Shown here in pieces: positions 44,136 to 52,755 of a stretch of DNA of 64,000 nucleotides. This DNA is from Parabacteroides sp. PF5-6. Its GTDB lineage: Bacteria > Bacteroidota > Bacteroidia > Bacteroidales > Tannerellaceae. The translations under genes were made by a program, and so were the position numbers. The DNA is taken from NCBI RefSeq assembly GCF_029504695.1, contig NZ_JAQFIN010000008.1, positions 112,884 through 176,883 of the forward strand, given 5' to 3'. How positions within the stretch are numbered: the first letter of the stretch is position 1; the number at the start of each line of letters is the position of its first letter. The notes under the pieces are model-generated. The model saw only the letters and a list, made by a program, of their open reading frames with translations, searched no databases and was not told where the DNA came from.

Positions 44136-45505
44136 TGAAAGCTGAACAACAATATATAGATCTGTTTGCACGCTATGAAGAACTGGTGTGCAGGCATAGT
44201 ACGCCGGTGATGAACGCGCTGCGGGGCAAGGCGTTCGATGACTTTGAACGCTTGGGGTTCCCGAAGTATAAAACGGAGGACTACCGGCAGACGGATATGG
44301 CGCAGTCTTTTGCGCCCGACTACGGATTGAATATCAATCGAGTGCAGATCCCAGTGAATCCGTATGACGTGTTCCGGTGTGACGTGCCCAACCTGAGTAC
44401 GGCGCTTTACTTTGTGGTGAACGACTCTTTCTACGAAAAGGAACAGCCCAAGGTGATCTTCCCGGAGAATGTGTACGTAGGCGGACTAAAGCATTTTACC
44501 GAGCAGTACCCCGAACTGGCTGCCCGCTACTACGGCCAGGCGGCGCCGAGCCATAAAGACGGCCTGATCGCCTTCAATACGATGCTGGCGCAGGATGGGT
44601 TTGTGGTCTACGTACCGAAGAACGTGGTGGTAGACAAACCGATCCAGTTGGTGAATATCTTCCGCAACGATACGGATACGCTGGTCAACCGCCGCGTATT
44701 GGTGATTCTCGAAGAATATGCCCAGGCGAAGCTCTTGGTATGCGACCATAGTATCGACGAGGTGAAGTTCCTCTCGACCGAGGTGATCGAGATCTTCGCC
44801 GGCGAAGGGGCTGTGTTCGACTATTACGACCTGGAGGAGAGCAACGAGTCGACCACCCGCTTCACTTCCCTGCATGTCCGGCAGGAAGCCGCTTCGAACG
44901 TCCTGGTCAACGGTATCACCCTCTATAACGGCTTGAGCCGGAATAACTACTACGTCGAGTTGAACGGCGAACAAGCCGAAGCGACCCTCTGCGCCATGGC
45001 GATCCTCGATAAAGAGCAACAGGTGGATACCTACAGCCATATCACCCATGCCGCCCCGCACTGTACAAGTACGGAGCTGGTCAAGAACGTCTTGGACGAC
45101 CATTCGCAGGCCGCCTTCAGTGGCCGTATCCTGGTGCGCCAGGATGCCCAGAAGACACAGGCCTACCAGACCAACCGCAACCTGGCACTGACGCGTGAAG
45201 CGCGGATCTACAGTAAGCCGCAGTTGGAGATCTATGCCGACGATGTGAAATGTTCGCACGGCATGACCACCGGGCAGCTGGACGAGAACGCGTTGTTCTA
45301 TCTCCGTAGCCGCGGTATTCCCGAAGCCGAAGCGCGCATGCTGTTGAGCGTTGCCTTTACGGCGGATGTGATCGATCATGTGCGTCTGGATAGCCTCAAG
45401 GACCGGTTGCACCTCTTGGTAGAGAAACGGTTCCGCGGCGAATTGGCTAAATGCGCGGGCTGTAGGGCTTGTGGCCCCACCAACCTCCCCGAAGGGGAGG
45501 CTTAA
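44135..45505 (+). CDS. sufD: Fe-S assembly protein SufD
   Basis: The 456-residue protein has the SufD core: NTMLAQDGFVVYVPKNVVVDKPI, the ATLCAMAILDKEQQVD strand region, and KCSHGMTTGQLDENALFYLRSRG near the C-terminus. It completes SufBC2D. The last ten residues or so (GPTNLPEGEA) are encoded by the left arm of a C-rich inverted repeat at 45474-45558, so the original 3' end was probably different. No sufS cysteine desulfurase gene follows in the window. Confidence 0.94.
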   Translation: MKAEQQYIDLFARYEELVCRHSTPVMNALRGKAFDDFERLGFPKYKTEDYRQTDMAQSFAPDYGLNINRVQIPVNPYDVFRCDVPNLSTALYFVVNDSFYEKEQPKVIFPENVYVGGLKHFTEQYPELAARYYGQAAPSHKDGLIAFNTMLAQDGFVVYVPKNVVVDKPIQLVNIFRNDTDTLVNRRVLVILEEYAQAKLLVCDHSIDEVKFLSTEVIEIFAGEGAVFDYYDLEESNESTTRFTSLHVRQEAASNVLVNGITLYNGLSRNNYYVELNGEQAEATLCAMAILDKEQQVDTYSHITHAAPHCTSTELVKNVLDDHSQAAFSGRILVRQDAQKTQAYQTNRNLALTREARIYSKPQLEIYADDVKCSHGMTTGQLDENALFYLRSRGIPEAEARMLLSVAFTADVIDHVRLDSLKDRLHLLVEKRFRGELAKCAGCRACGPTNLPEGEA

Positions 45506-45558
45506 TTAAAACTATTTAATCAGTCCCTAAGCCTCCCCTTCGGGGAGGTTGGAGGGGC
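45474..45558. repeat. 31-bp C-rich inverted repeat covering the sufD 3' end
   Basis: Arms 45474-45504 and 45528-45558 are complementary with one mismatch over 31 bases, each with an inner CCTCCCC/GGGGAGG stem. The left arm encodes the end of SufD and the right arm runs to 11 bases before the VOC-GNAT start. A related single copy lies at 9809-9838. Confidence 0.9.
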
Positions 45559-45568
45559 TTCTGACATC

Positions 45569-46405
45569 ATGAAACTAACACACATCGCCCTTTGGACAAA
45601 CGACCTGGAGCGGTTACGCGAGTTCTACGTAACCTGGTTCGGCGGTCGAAGTAACGAGAAGTATATCAACCCGACGAAAGGTTTTGCCTCTTACTTCGTC
45701 TCTTTCCCCGGCGGCGCTTCGCTGGAGATTATGCAGCGGGAGGATATCACCCAAAAAGGCAATAAAGAGACCCTCGGTCTGACCCATATCGCTTTCCAGA
45801 TGGATTCGAGGGAGCAGGTGAATGAGCTGGTTGCCCGTTTCAGACAGGCAGGATACACCGTTGCCGGCGCCCCCCGGTTCACCGGTGATGGCTTCTACGA
45901 AGGAAGCATCCTCGATCCCGACGGTAACCTGGTGGAGTTGGTTTCTTTCCCCGATGTGGAGATCTCGCGGGCGCTTTTCTATCCGTACGATCTTTTGTTA
46001 CTGGCCGATCCGGAAAAGGAGAAGGTAGATGCCTATTTGCAAGAATCGGAATGCTTTGTGGCCGCCAGCAAAGAGGCGATCGTAGGTGTTGTCGTGGTCA
46101 AACTCTTATCGGAGACATCTGCCGAGATCATGAATATCGCAGTATCCGAAGCTTTCCAGCGGCGTGGGATCGCCCGCACGCTCTTGCGGTATATCGCAGA
46201 CAAATGGGCGCCGGCGCATCAGGTGTCGACCCTTGTTATCCGGACAGGCACCTCCGCCCCCGGCCCTTTCATGTTGTATCAGCAGGAAGGCTATGACTTG
46301 ACGGAGGTAGACTACAATTACTTCGTCCGCCACTACAAAGAGCCGATCATTGAAGACGGGGTGCCCTGCAAACACCAACTGATCCTGGAGAAGAAACTCT
46401 CCTGA
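45569..46405 (+). CDS. VOC-domain and GNAT-domain fusion protein
   Basis: The 278-residue protein has two parts. Residues 1-130 form a glyoxalase/bleomycin-resistance (VOC) domain: HIALWTNDLERLREFYVTWFGG, then GLTHIAFQMDS and DPDGNLVELVSF with metal-site histidine and glutamate. Residues about 140-275 are a GNAT acetyltransferase with EIMNIAVSEAFQRRGIARTLLRYIAD, in which RRGIAR fits the acetyl-CoA loop. The combination suggests lactoylglutathione-lyase-like chemistry linked to acetylation, but no substrate is evident. The joint is continuous, with no sign of a frameshift. A terminator follows. Confidence 0.85.
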   Translation: MKLTHIALWTNDLERLREFYVTWFGGRSNEKYINPTKGFASYFVSFPGGASLEIMQREDITQKGNKETLGLTHIAFQMDSREQVNELVARFRQAGYTVAGAPRFTGDGFYEGSILDPDGNLVELVSFPDVEISRALFYPYDLLLLADPEKEKVDAYLQESECFVAASKEAIVGVVVVKLLSETSAEIMNIAVSEAFQRRGIARTLLRYIADKWAPAHQVSTLVIRTGTSAPGPFMLYQQEGYDLTEVDYNYFVRHYKEPIIEDGVPCKHQLILEKKLS

Positions 46406-46429
46406 TCCCTTTCCCTACAAGAAAAAATT

Positions 46430-46460
46430 AAGGCTGCCTCCCGAAAGAGACAGCCTTTTC
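46430..46460. terminator. Bidirectional terminator between VOC-GNAT and LruC genes
   Basis: AAGGCTGCCTC and GAGACAGCCTT form an 11-bp stem with one G-T pair, followed by TTT on one side and preceded by an A run on the other. It lies between convergent genes. Confidence 0.8.
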
Positions 46461-46489
46461 ATTCCCCCCAAAGAATGTAATAAAAATCA

Positions 46490-48733
46490 CTATTCCATAT
46501 CTTCTTCCGGAATCTCTTCTACCGGCACCTGATATACCTTATCTTCATTCACAGATCCCTCGTACCAATCTTCATCCTGCGTACCGTTGGAATTGTACCA
46601 GCTTCCGTACGCGGGATAAGCATCTTCCATCGTCACACTTTCGCGCGGGTACTTGATGGACTTGGGTACCATAATCCCCCACATCATACCGTCGACCGTC
46701 AGGTATTCATTCTCGGGATCGGTCGTCTCGCTGGTCTGTTTCTTTCCCAGATCGGTGCGGCTCTGCCAGGGGAAATGGATCTCCCGGCTGCGCGTCGGAT
46801 TGTCGTGGGAAGAAACGACCACAAAGAAATTCAATTTCGTTTCAGCCACCGTACGCATCGCCACGGGCGAAGTGAAGTGGATCGTCAAGGTCTCCGTATT
46901 CGAGTCGTAATAGGTCTGTCCCTGGTAGGTATTGACCATCTTGTTTACACCTGCGAACACATCACTCACATCATCGAACAAGGGGATCACCGGACGGCTC
47001 TGTCCGATCTCAAGCCCTTTGGCATCCGTCTGGAAGATGGAGCCCGAAGGAGTCAGGCTCGATTCGACCGCCGACACCTCGCTGGCGGCAAGGCCATCCA
47101 ATTGCAAGGCCATCGCTAGTTTGTTCTGTGCGCCGGCAGCCCGGAGTTTCCAATGCACGGTCATGCCGGTTACTTCGTTCCGCGCGTTTGTCGCCCAGTA
47201 CACATTGAAGTCGGCCACCACATCATTCATATCGTAATCGCCCCGTCCGGGCCAGTTGTCTTCGAACATCATCGTTGCCATATCGCTGGCCGAAGGGAAA
47301 TAGGAGTTGTATGCCGCATTCGGATCGGTATCGTCGATATCTTCGTGCGAAGGAACGCCGTCGCCATCTTTATCTATGAGTTCAAACTCTCCGTATCCGT
47401 TGTTGATCTCCGTCCAGGCGATATAGTATTTGCGGTCTTCCCAATTATCAGTCAGGAACGCGCCGTCGAACATCCGTTCATTTCGGAACGCCTGTGCGTG
47501 GCTGGCCTTGATATTGGGGATAAACACTTCGATATCGCCGTAGAAGGTGTACATTCCGCCATAGGTATAGTTTTGTCCGTCGATTCGAACGAAAGCTTTA
47601 TTCCCTTCCGGCGCAATGAATTTCGCATTCTCGGCAGGCGTATTGGTTGCTGAATAAAAGATCGCCTCTTCATACATGATGATATGGGCTTTCCCCAGCC
47701 AGGCTGATCCCTGTGCGTCGATCACAGAGTTCGGATACATATACACATAGCTGTCGGGCCATTCTTTCGGCCAGGCCAGGTTCAACTGATAGACCTTCAA
47801 AAGGCCGGCGATATGCACGTGTGAGCCGCCATAGGTATTGAACTTCTTACAGTTGATAATCCCATGATTCACCAGGCTCAGATTTTCTGCCACGGACAAG
47901 TCGCCCGCAATATCCATCTCACCTCCGGCCATCACATAAACCACCGGTATATCTTTATTGGCAATCTTGATAAAAGTCATTTTAGGCGCTTCGATCTTTC
48001 CACCGGGCAACACCACAAAGTGTTTATTGGAAATACTCACCGAAGATGTTTCTTTCATCTTCAATGTACCAGCGACATAGATCGTAGCCATTTTAGACCT
48101 TACATATATTCCATTCTCCAACACATTCTTATTGTCCAGTTCGATCGTTACGCCTTTCGGGATATAATAAGTCTTTCCATTTTCCAATGTCTCGGGAAAC
48201 GCCGTAGTCACGGTATAATCATACGTATCCGGCAGGATAATGCCCGGAGCTGCCGGCGCATTGTTGCCCGCGCGAGTCTGCGGATCAGGCTCGTAAGCCT
48301 GTGCAGTGTTGGTATCCAACACCAAGGTGCCTTGTTTCAACGAGATCTCACATTTATAGGAGGTAGAGCGGCTATACGCATCTCTCACCTGGATATAAAG
48401 CACTTTCACAGCGGCGGGCACAGAGATTTCCGTCGTATACGGTTCACCCGGGCGGGCCGAGCCGGTCGCAATCAACGAGGTGCTTTCAAAATTCTTATCG
48501 GTAAATACCTTAACGGTACGGTAAAAATCATTCACTTTCCCTTCGAGGGTTTTCACCTTCACTTCGAGTGTCAAGCCTTCGGTGATTTTCCAATCAAATT
48601 CGGGAGTCACCTCTTCGCCCGGCTGTTCGGGTTCGGCCGGTGTTTCTTTCACCACATCGGGTAAATCCGTGCAGCTACTGATTACAAACAATACAGCAAG
48701 AATCGCGACAAGTGGGAATAGTCTTTTTTTCAT
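46490..48733 (-). CDS. LruC-domain (DUF4842) lipoprotein
   Basis: From MKKRLFPLVAILAVLFVISSC the protein has 747 residues with a lipobox cysteine. The N-terminal third is beta-rich. A middle part (about 180-400) reads like a parallel beta-helix, with IYVAGTLKMKE, FVVLPGGKIEAP and VVYVMAGGEMDIAG. The calcium-type loop DKDGDGVPSHEDIDDTDP starts the LruC region, followed by FEDNWPGRGDYDMNDVVADF, the hallmark of the domain. LruC proteins of Leptospira and Bacteroidetes are surface lipoproteins of unknown role. Here the gene is alone on its strand between a terminator and a 21-bp repeat array. Confidence 0.8.
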   Translation of the reverse strand: MKKRLFPLVAILAVLFVISSCTDLPDVVKETPAEPEQPGEEVTPEFDWKITEGLTLEVKVKTLEGKVNDFYRTVKVFTDKNFESTSLIATGSARPGEPYTTEISVPAAVKVLYIQVRDAYSRSTSYKCEISLKQGTLVLDTNTAQAYEPDPQTRAGNNAPAAPGIILPDTYDYTVTTAFPETLENGKTYYIPKGVTIELDNKNVLENGIYVRSKMATIYVAGTLKMKETSSVSISNKHFVVLPGGKIEAPKMTFIKIANKDIPVVYVMAGGEMDIAGDLSVAENLSLVNHGIINCKKFNTYGGSHVHIAGLLKVYQLNLAWPKEWPDSYVYMYPNSVIDAQGSAWLGKAHIIMYEEAIFYSATNTPAENAKFIAPEGNKAFVRIDGQNYTYGGMYTFYGDIEVFIPNIKASHAQAFRNERMFDGAFLTDNWEDRKYYIAWTEINNGYGEFELIDKDGDGVPSHEDIDDTDPNAAYNSYFPSASDMATMMFEDNWPGRGDYDMNDVVADFNVYWATNARNEVTGMTVHWKLRAAGAQNKLAMALQLDGLAASEVSAVESSLTPSGSIFQTDAKGLEIGQSRPVIPLFDDVSDVFAGVNKMVNTYQGQTYYDSNTETLTIHFTSPVAMRTVAETKLNFFVVVSSHDNPTRSREIHFPWQSRTDLGKKQTSETTDPENEYLTVDGMMWGIMVPKSIKYPRESVTMEDAYPAYGSWYNSNGTQDEDWYEGSVNEDKVYQVPVEEIPEEDME

Positions 48734-48860
48734 TTCGAATCTAACGGTTATCATACCTTTTTAAATCGTTTACAAAGCGTTTCCCCTTAGTAACAATAAA
48801 AGATTGAAAATGTTCGGATGGAGGCCTGTTTTTTCACAAGATTTGAAAGGAGGAATTACC

Positions 48861-48985
48861 CAAAGCCGGTAGGGATTTTGAAAAGGCCGGCAGCTTTCTC
48901 AAAAAAGCCGCCGGAGTTTCCCAAAAGGCCGTCGGAGTTTTTCAAAAGGCCGGCAGCCTTTTAGAAATCCCTGCCGGCCTTTTGG
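48861..48985. repeat. 21-bp repeat family, locus 4
   Basis: Units such as AAAAGCCGCCGGAGTTTCCCA and AAAAGGCCGTCGGAGTTTTTC repeat five to six times, closing with CCCTGCCGGCCTTTTGGG. The array lies just after the GH13 amylase gene on the minus strand and is probably its terminator. Confidence 0.75.
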
Positions 48986-48990
48986 GACAG

Positions 48991-50826
48991 TTAAAACGAT
49001 ATGATAATCACCTCTTTCGGGCCGAGTTGCACCGTTTTGTCCAACGCGACCGTGCGGCCGGTGATCACGTCTTTGCCGCTTGTGGCGGGTAGTACTTCGG
49101 CATAGCGGTCCAACGGCAGGTCGATGGCTTTCGAGTTGCCGTTCATCATCACCACGAAGCTTTTTCCGTCGAGGCTACGTTCGTACACGTACACGCCGTT
49201 GTTCACCTGGAAATGTTTCATCTTCCCGCGGGCGATCACCTCATTGCCCTGGCGCCATTTCAACAGTTTCTGCAGGAAATTCCAGGCTTCGTTCTGGATC
49301 GCCGAACGACCTGAGGCTTCGAAATGGTTCACCGCGTCACCGGGCCAGCCGCCGGGCACATCTTTGCGGATATTGCCGTCACTCCCGTTTTTCTTACCGT
49401 TCATCAACAATTCCTGGCCGTAGTAGAGCTGCGGCGTGCCGGGAATGGTCAACAGGAACGCATGCGCCTGCTTGAAGGCGGACAGGTCGGTCGGCATCTC
49501 CGGCAGGAAACGCTCGGTATCATGATTCTCCAGGAAGCGCAAGACGTTGTAGATATCGGGATAGACATAGTCGTAACACATATGTTCGTAGATCTTGGCC
49601 AGACCGTCCGACCAGTTGGTCTCTTCATGGAAGCGCTGGCTGGCGATATTCATCAGTTGGAAGTCCATCACCGACTTCAGTTCCGTGTCGGGCCCGAAGT
49701 TCAGCTTGCTGCCGGTCTGCCAGTAGGCCGAACCGATCGTATAGTTCATCCACGCCTCGCCGACGATATTGTATTGCGGGTATTCGTTCATCACCTCGCG
49801 GCACCATTCGGTCATCATCTCCAGATCGGCATACGGATAGGTGTCCTGACGGATCCCGTCGACGCGCGAATATTCAATCCACCAGATAGAGTTCTGGATC
49901 AGGTACTTCGCCACGTGCGGGTTCTTCTGGTTCAGATCGGGCATCGTGCGTACGAACCAGCCGCCCAGCATCGTCTGGGTGTCATAGTCGGAAGCATAGG
50001 GGTCGAAATAAATCTCTTTGGCGTGGTTGGTCTGCACATACTGATCGAGGTTGTTGAACCAGTCGCGGCTCGGCACATCCTTCAGCCAGGGGTGATCGCT
50101 TCCGCAGTGGTTGAAAATCATATCCATCACCACACGCATCCCGCGCCGGTGGCAGTCGTCGATCAGGCGTACATAGTCTTCGTTCGTGCCGAAGCGCGGA
50201 TCCACCCGGAAATAGTCCGTCGTGGCATAGCCGTGGTACGAGCCGCCCCTCATATCGTTCTCCAAGACGGGGTTGAGCCAGATCGCCGTCACGCCCAGGT
50301 CCTGGATATAGTCCAGATGCTGCTCGATACCGGCGATGTCGCCGCCGTGGCGCGCGTTGGGTTTCTGGCGGTCGACCTGATACTCCGTACGCATCGGGAT
50401 CTGATCGTTCGACGGATCACCATTGGCAAAGCGGTCGGGCATGATCAGGTAGAGCACGTCCGAAGCGTCGTAGCCCCGGATATCCTCCGTGCCGTCGCGC
50501 CGTTGTTTCAGCTCATAGGTATACGTCAGTTTCTTCCGTCCCTGGGTGAAGCGGATATCGAACTTCCCCGGCGCCGCATCGGCCACATCGAGGTATAACA
50601 GGACATAATTCGGGCTCTCCAGTGTCACCGCGCTTGAGATGCGCACACCTGGATAATCAATGGAAGGGCGATAAGCGGCAATCTCTTTGCCATACACCAT
50701 CAGTTGCAATTCGGGATTCTTCATCCCACTCCACCAGAAGGCGGGCTCTACTTTCAATTCTTGGGCAGCCAACAGGCCTGTCATCAGAAACGACAACAAA
50801 ACAGATAAAGACAAATACCTTTTCAT
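48991..50826 (-). CDS. GH13 alpha-amylase/neopullulanase, SusA-like
   Basis: The 611-residue protein starts with a signal peptide (MKRYLSLSVLLSFLMTGLLAAQ). A cyclomaltodextrinase-type N-terminal domain (about 22-110) is followed by the GH13 barrel. Its conserved regions are DMIFNHCGSDHPW, VDGIRQDTYPYAD with the nucleophile aspartate, NIVGEAW with the acid glutamate, and FLENHDTERF with the third aspartate. The last 80 residues form the C-terminal beta domain. The enzyme should hydrolyse alpha-glucans such as pullulan or maltooligosaccharides in the periplasm. A LacI-type operator-like palindrome (50915-50932) lies about 90 bases upstream. No SusC/SusD pair is adjacent. Confidence 0.92.
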   Translation of the reverse strand: MKRYLSLSVLLSFLMTGLLAAQELKVEPAFWWSGMKNPELQLMVYGKEIAAYRPSIDYPGVRISSAVTLESPNYVLLYLDVADAAPGKFDIRFTQGRKKLTYTYELKQRRDGTEDIRGYDASDVLYLIMPDRFANGDPSNDQIPMRTEYQVDRQKPNARHGGDIAGIEQHLDYIQDLGVTAIWLNPVLENDMRGGSYHGYATTDYFRVDPRFGTNEDYVRLIDDCHRRGMRVVMDMIFNHCGSDHPWLKDVPSRDWFNNLDQYVQTNHAKEIYFDPYASDYDTQTMLGGWFVRTMPDLNQKNPHVAKYLIQNSIWWIEYSRVDGIRQDTYPYADLEMMTEWCREVMNEYPQYNIVGEAWMNYTIGSAYWQTGSKLNFGPDTELKSVMDFQLMNIASQRFHEETNWSDGLAKIYEHMCYDYVYPDIYNVLRFLENHDTERFLPEMPTDLSAFKQAHAFLLTIPGTPQLYYGQELLMNGKKNGSDGNIRKDVPGGWPGDAVNHFEASGRSAIQNEAWNFLQKLLKWRQGNEVIARGKMKHFQVNNGVYVYERSLDGKSFVVMMNGNSKAIDLPLDRYAEVLPATSGKDVITGRTVALDKTVQLGPKEVIIISF

Positions 50827-50914
50827 GATCTACATTTTCAAGTTAAACAACGGTAAAGATATTAAGTAATAACCACTTAGAATACATAAAGGCAAAGGAA
50901 AAGTAGAAGGCAGG

Positions 50915-50932
50915 GTTGCAATCGTTTGCAAC
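50915..50932. promoter_or_regulatory. LacI-type operator-like palindrome
   Basis: GTTGCAATCGTTTGCAAC is nearly palindromic with a central CG, the form bound by LacI/MalR-type regulators. It lies about 90 bases ahead of the GH13 amylase start. No LacI-family gene is seen in the window. Confidence 0.5.
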
Positions 50933-51227
50933 GGTTACCCTAAACGCAGAACAATCCCATTAGATATATCTAATAAAAACCCCTGTTTTAGGCAAATTTA
51001 TTAGATATATCTAATAGGATCTGCGCTTTCTCTTTCGTAAAACTTGCGAACTCCGTGGTTCTTACTCTTAAACTACCGGTAGTTTCTGAAGAGGAAATGG
51101 ACATCTCATTTTCAACGAGTTAGAAATCCAGGATTATTCATTGTTCCACAGGCCGTTGCCTCTTACTGAAACACGCCGGTGGCGTTGATGATGTATTGTT
51201 GATGCGCCTCAACATAGTCAAGCAAGC

Positions 51228-51258
51228 TTGCTTCTGCCTCCGGTTTTTAGTATATTTG
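51228..51258 (+). promoter_or_regulatory. Promoter of the sulfatase gene
   Basis: TTG at 51228-51230 and TATATTTG at 51251-51258 are 20 bases apart. The TTG is part of the palindrome AAGCAAGCTTGCTT. The same upstream sequence precedes the YbjQ-family gene. Confidence 0.65.
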
Positions 51259-51286
51259 TAACTCAAAATTTAATACCGAAGAAAGC

Positions 51287-52690
51287 ATGCAAGAATCTGT
51301 TCGTTTGGGGATGCCCGGTATGGGCTTGTTGGTGGTATTGTCGGCCTGTGGGGAGGCGACGAAAGAAGAGGTGCCGATGAATGTGATCTATATCCTGGCG
51401 GACGATCTGGGGTATGGCGATCTGGGCTGTTACGGGCAGATGAAGATCCATACGCCGCATATCGACCAGATGGCGCATCAGGGTATGTTGTTCAGGCAGC
51501 ATTATGCCGGTTGCACGGTGAGCGCTCCTTCGCGTTGCGCCCTGATGACAGGTTTGCATACCGGCCATGCACAGATCCGGGGCAACAAAGAGATCCAACC
51601 CGAAGGGCAGCAGCCGATGGTGGTGGGCACGTTTACGATCGGGCAACTGATGCAGGAGGCGGGATATGCCACCGGTATCTTCGGCAAATGGGGACTGGGC
51701 TATCCGGGATCGGAGTCGACACCCAACCGGATGGGCTTCGATACCTTCTTCGGCTATAACTGCCAGCGCGAGGCGCATACGTATTACCCGGATCACCTGT
51801 GGGCGAACGAAGAGCGGGTCGACTATCCGGAGAACGACCAACTGGGACGTAAGACCTATTCACAGGATCTCATCCACGAACAGGCGAAAAACTTTATCCG
51901 GACGAACCGGGACAAGCCGTTCTTTGCCTTGTTGACCTACACCCTGCCCCATGCCGAACTGAACCTGCCGCACGATTCCATCTATCAGCTCTACGAAAAC
52001 GCCTTCGAAGAAGTGCCCTTCCGCCCTGCCGGTGGCAGCTATTATGCTTCGGAGAAACCTTATGCCTCGTTTGCCGCGATGGTGTCGCGCCTCGACCATT
52101 ATGTCGGTGAGATCCTGGCGGAGCTGAAAGCTTTGGGACTGGATCAGAACACACTGGTGATCTTTACGAGCGATAACGGTCCGCACCGGGAAGGGGGCGC
52201 CAACCCGGATTTCTTCCGGAGCTACGGCCCGTTGAAAGGATGTAAACGCGAGGTGTATGAAGGCGGTATCCGGGTGCCGATGATTGCCTGGTGTCCGGGC
52301 AAGGTGCCGGCGGGCGTGCAATCCGATCATATCAGCGCCTTCTGGGATATCATGCCTACGTTGGCCGAGCTGACGCAGACCGCGACGGAGGCACCGACCG
52401 ACGGTCTATCCCTCCTGCCCACCCTCCTGGGCAAAGGCGGACAACAGCAACACGACTACCTCTATTGGGAGTTTCACGAACAGAACGGACGGCAGGCCCT
52501 GCGCAGCGGCAACTGGAAACTGATTCGCCAGCCGCTCAAAGGAGAAACGCGTCTGGAGCTCTACGACCTCAGTCAGGACATACATGAAGATCAGGATCTG
52601 GCGGCAGCCAATCCCGAAAAGGTCGAAGAGTTGGAACGGCTGATGGACAATGCCCGTACCGAATCGACCTTATTCAATTTCGGCAGATAA
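51287..52690 (+). CDS. Serine-type sulfatase, lipoprotein
   Basis: The 467-residue protein has a short lipoprotein-type leader (MGLLVVLSAC). The sulfatase fold shows DDLGYGDLGCYG at the metal site and the modification motif SAPSR in CTVSAPSRCALMTG, so the formylglycine would come from serine and need an anaerobic sulfatase-maturating enzyme. Later motifs are GKWGLG and FTSDNGPHREGG. The family (S1) removes sulfate from glycans or small molecules; the substrate cannot be told. The hybrid two-component regulator next door (convergent) could control it. A promoter is seen upstream at 51228-51258. Confidence 0.9.
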   Translation: MQESVRLGMPGMGLLVVLSACGEATKEEVPMNVIYILADDLGYGDLGCYGQMKIHTPHIDQMAHQGMLFRQHYAGCTVSAPSRCALMTGLHTGHAQIRGNKEIQPEGQQPMVVGTFTIGQLMQEAGYATGIFGKWGLGYPGSESTPNRMGFDTFFGYNCQREAHTYYPDHLWANEERVDYPENDQLGRKTYSQDLIHEQAKNFIRTNRDKPFFALLTYTLPHAELNLPHDSIYQLYENAFEEVPFRPAGGSYYASEKPYASFAAMVSRLDHYVGEILAELKALGLDQNTLVIFTSDNGPHREGGANPDFFRSYGPLKGCKREVYEGGIRVPMIAWCPGKVPAGVQSDHISAFWDIMPTLAELTQTATEAPTDGLSLLPTLLGKGGQQQHDYLYWEFHEQNGRQALRSGNWKLIRQPLKGETRLELYDLSQDIHEDQDLAAANPEKVEELERLMDNARTESTLFNFGR

Positions 52691-52717
52691 TAGCTTTGGG
52701 AATACGTTTTGAGTCGC

Positions 52718-52755
52718 GGAGTGGAACCGTCTCTTACGAATGAGACCGGTACTCC
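52718..52755. terminator. Hairpin mirroring the 3' end of the hybrid two-component gene
   Basis: GGAGTGGAACCGTCTC and GAGACCGGTACTCC pair imperfectly around a loop that holds the stop codon (52734-52736). It sits between convergent genes and may terminate both. Confidence 0.55.

Larger units (their letters stand above)
50827..51286. promoter_or_regulatory. Divergent regulatory region between GH13 amylase and sulfatase
   Basis: The 460-base region holds a TTGCAATCGTTTGCAA operator-like palindrome (50916-50931), two 16-bp palindromes ATTAGATATATCTAAT (50959-50974 and 51000-51015), a promoter-bearing repeat (51201-51258) ahead of the sulfatase, and TATCTTTA read on the minus strand near 50854-50861 as a weak -7 box for the amylase. 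Confidence 0.6.
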
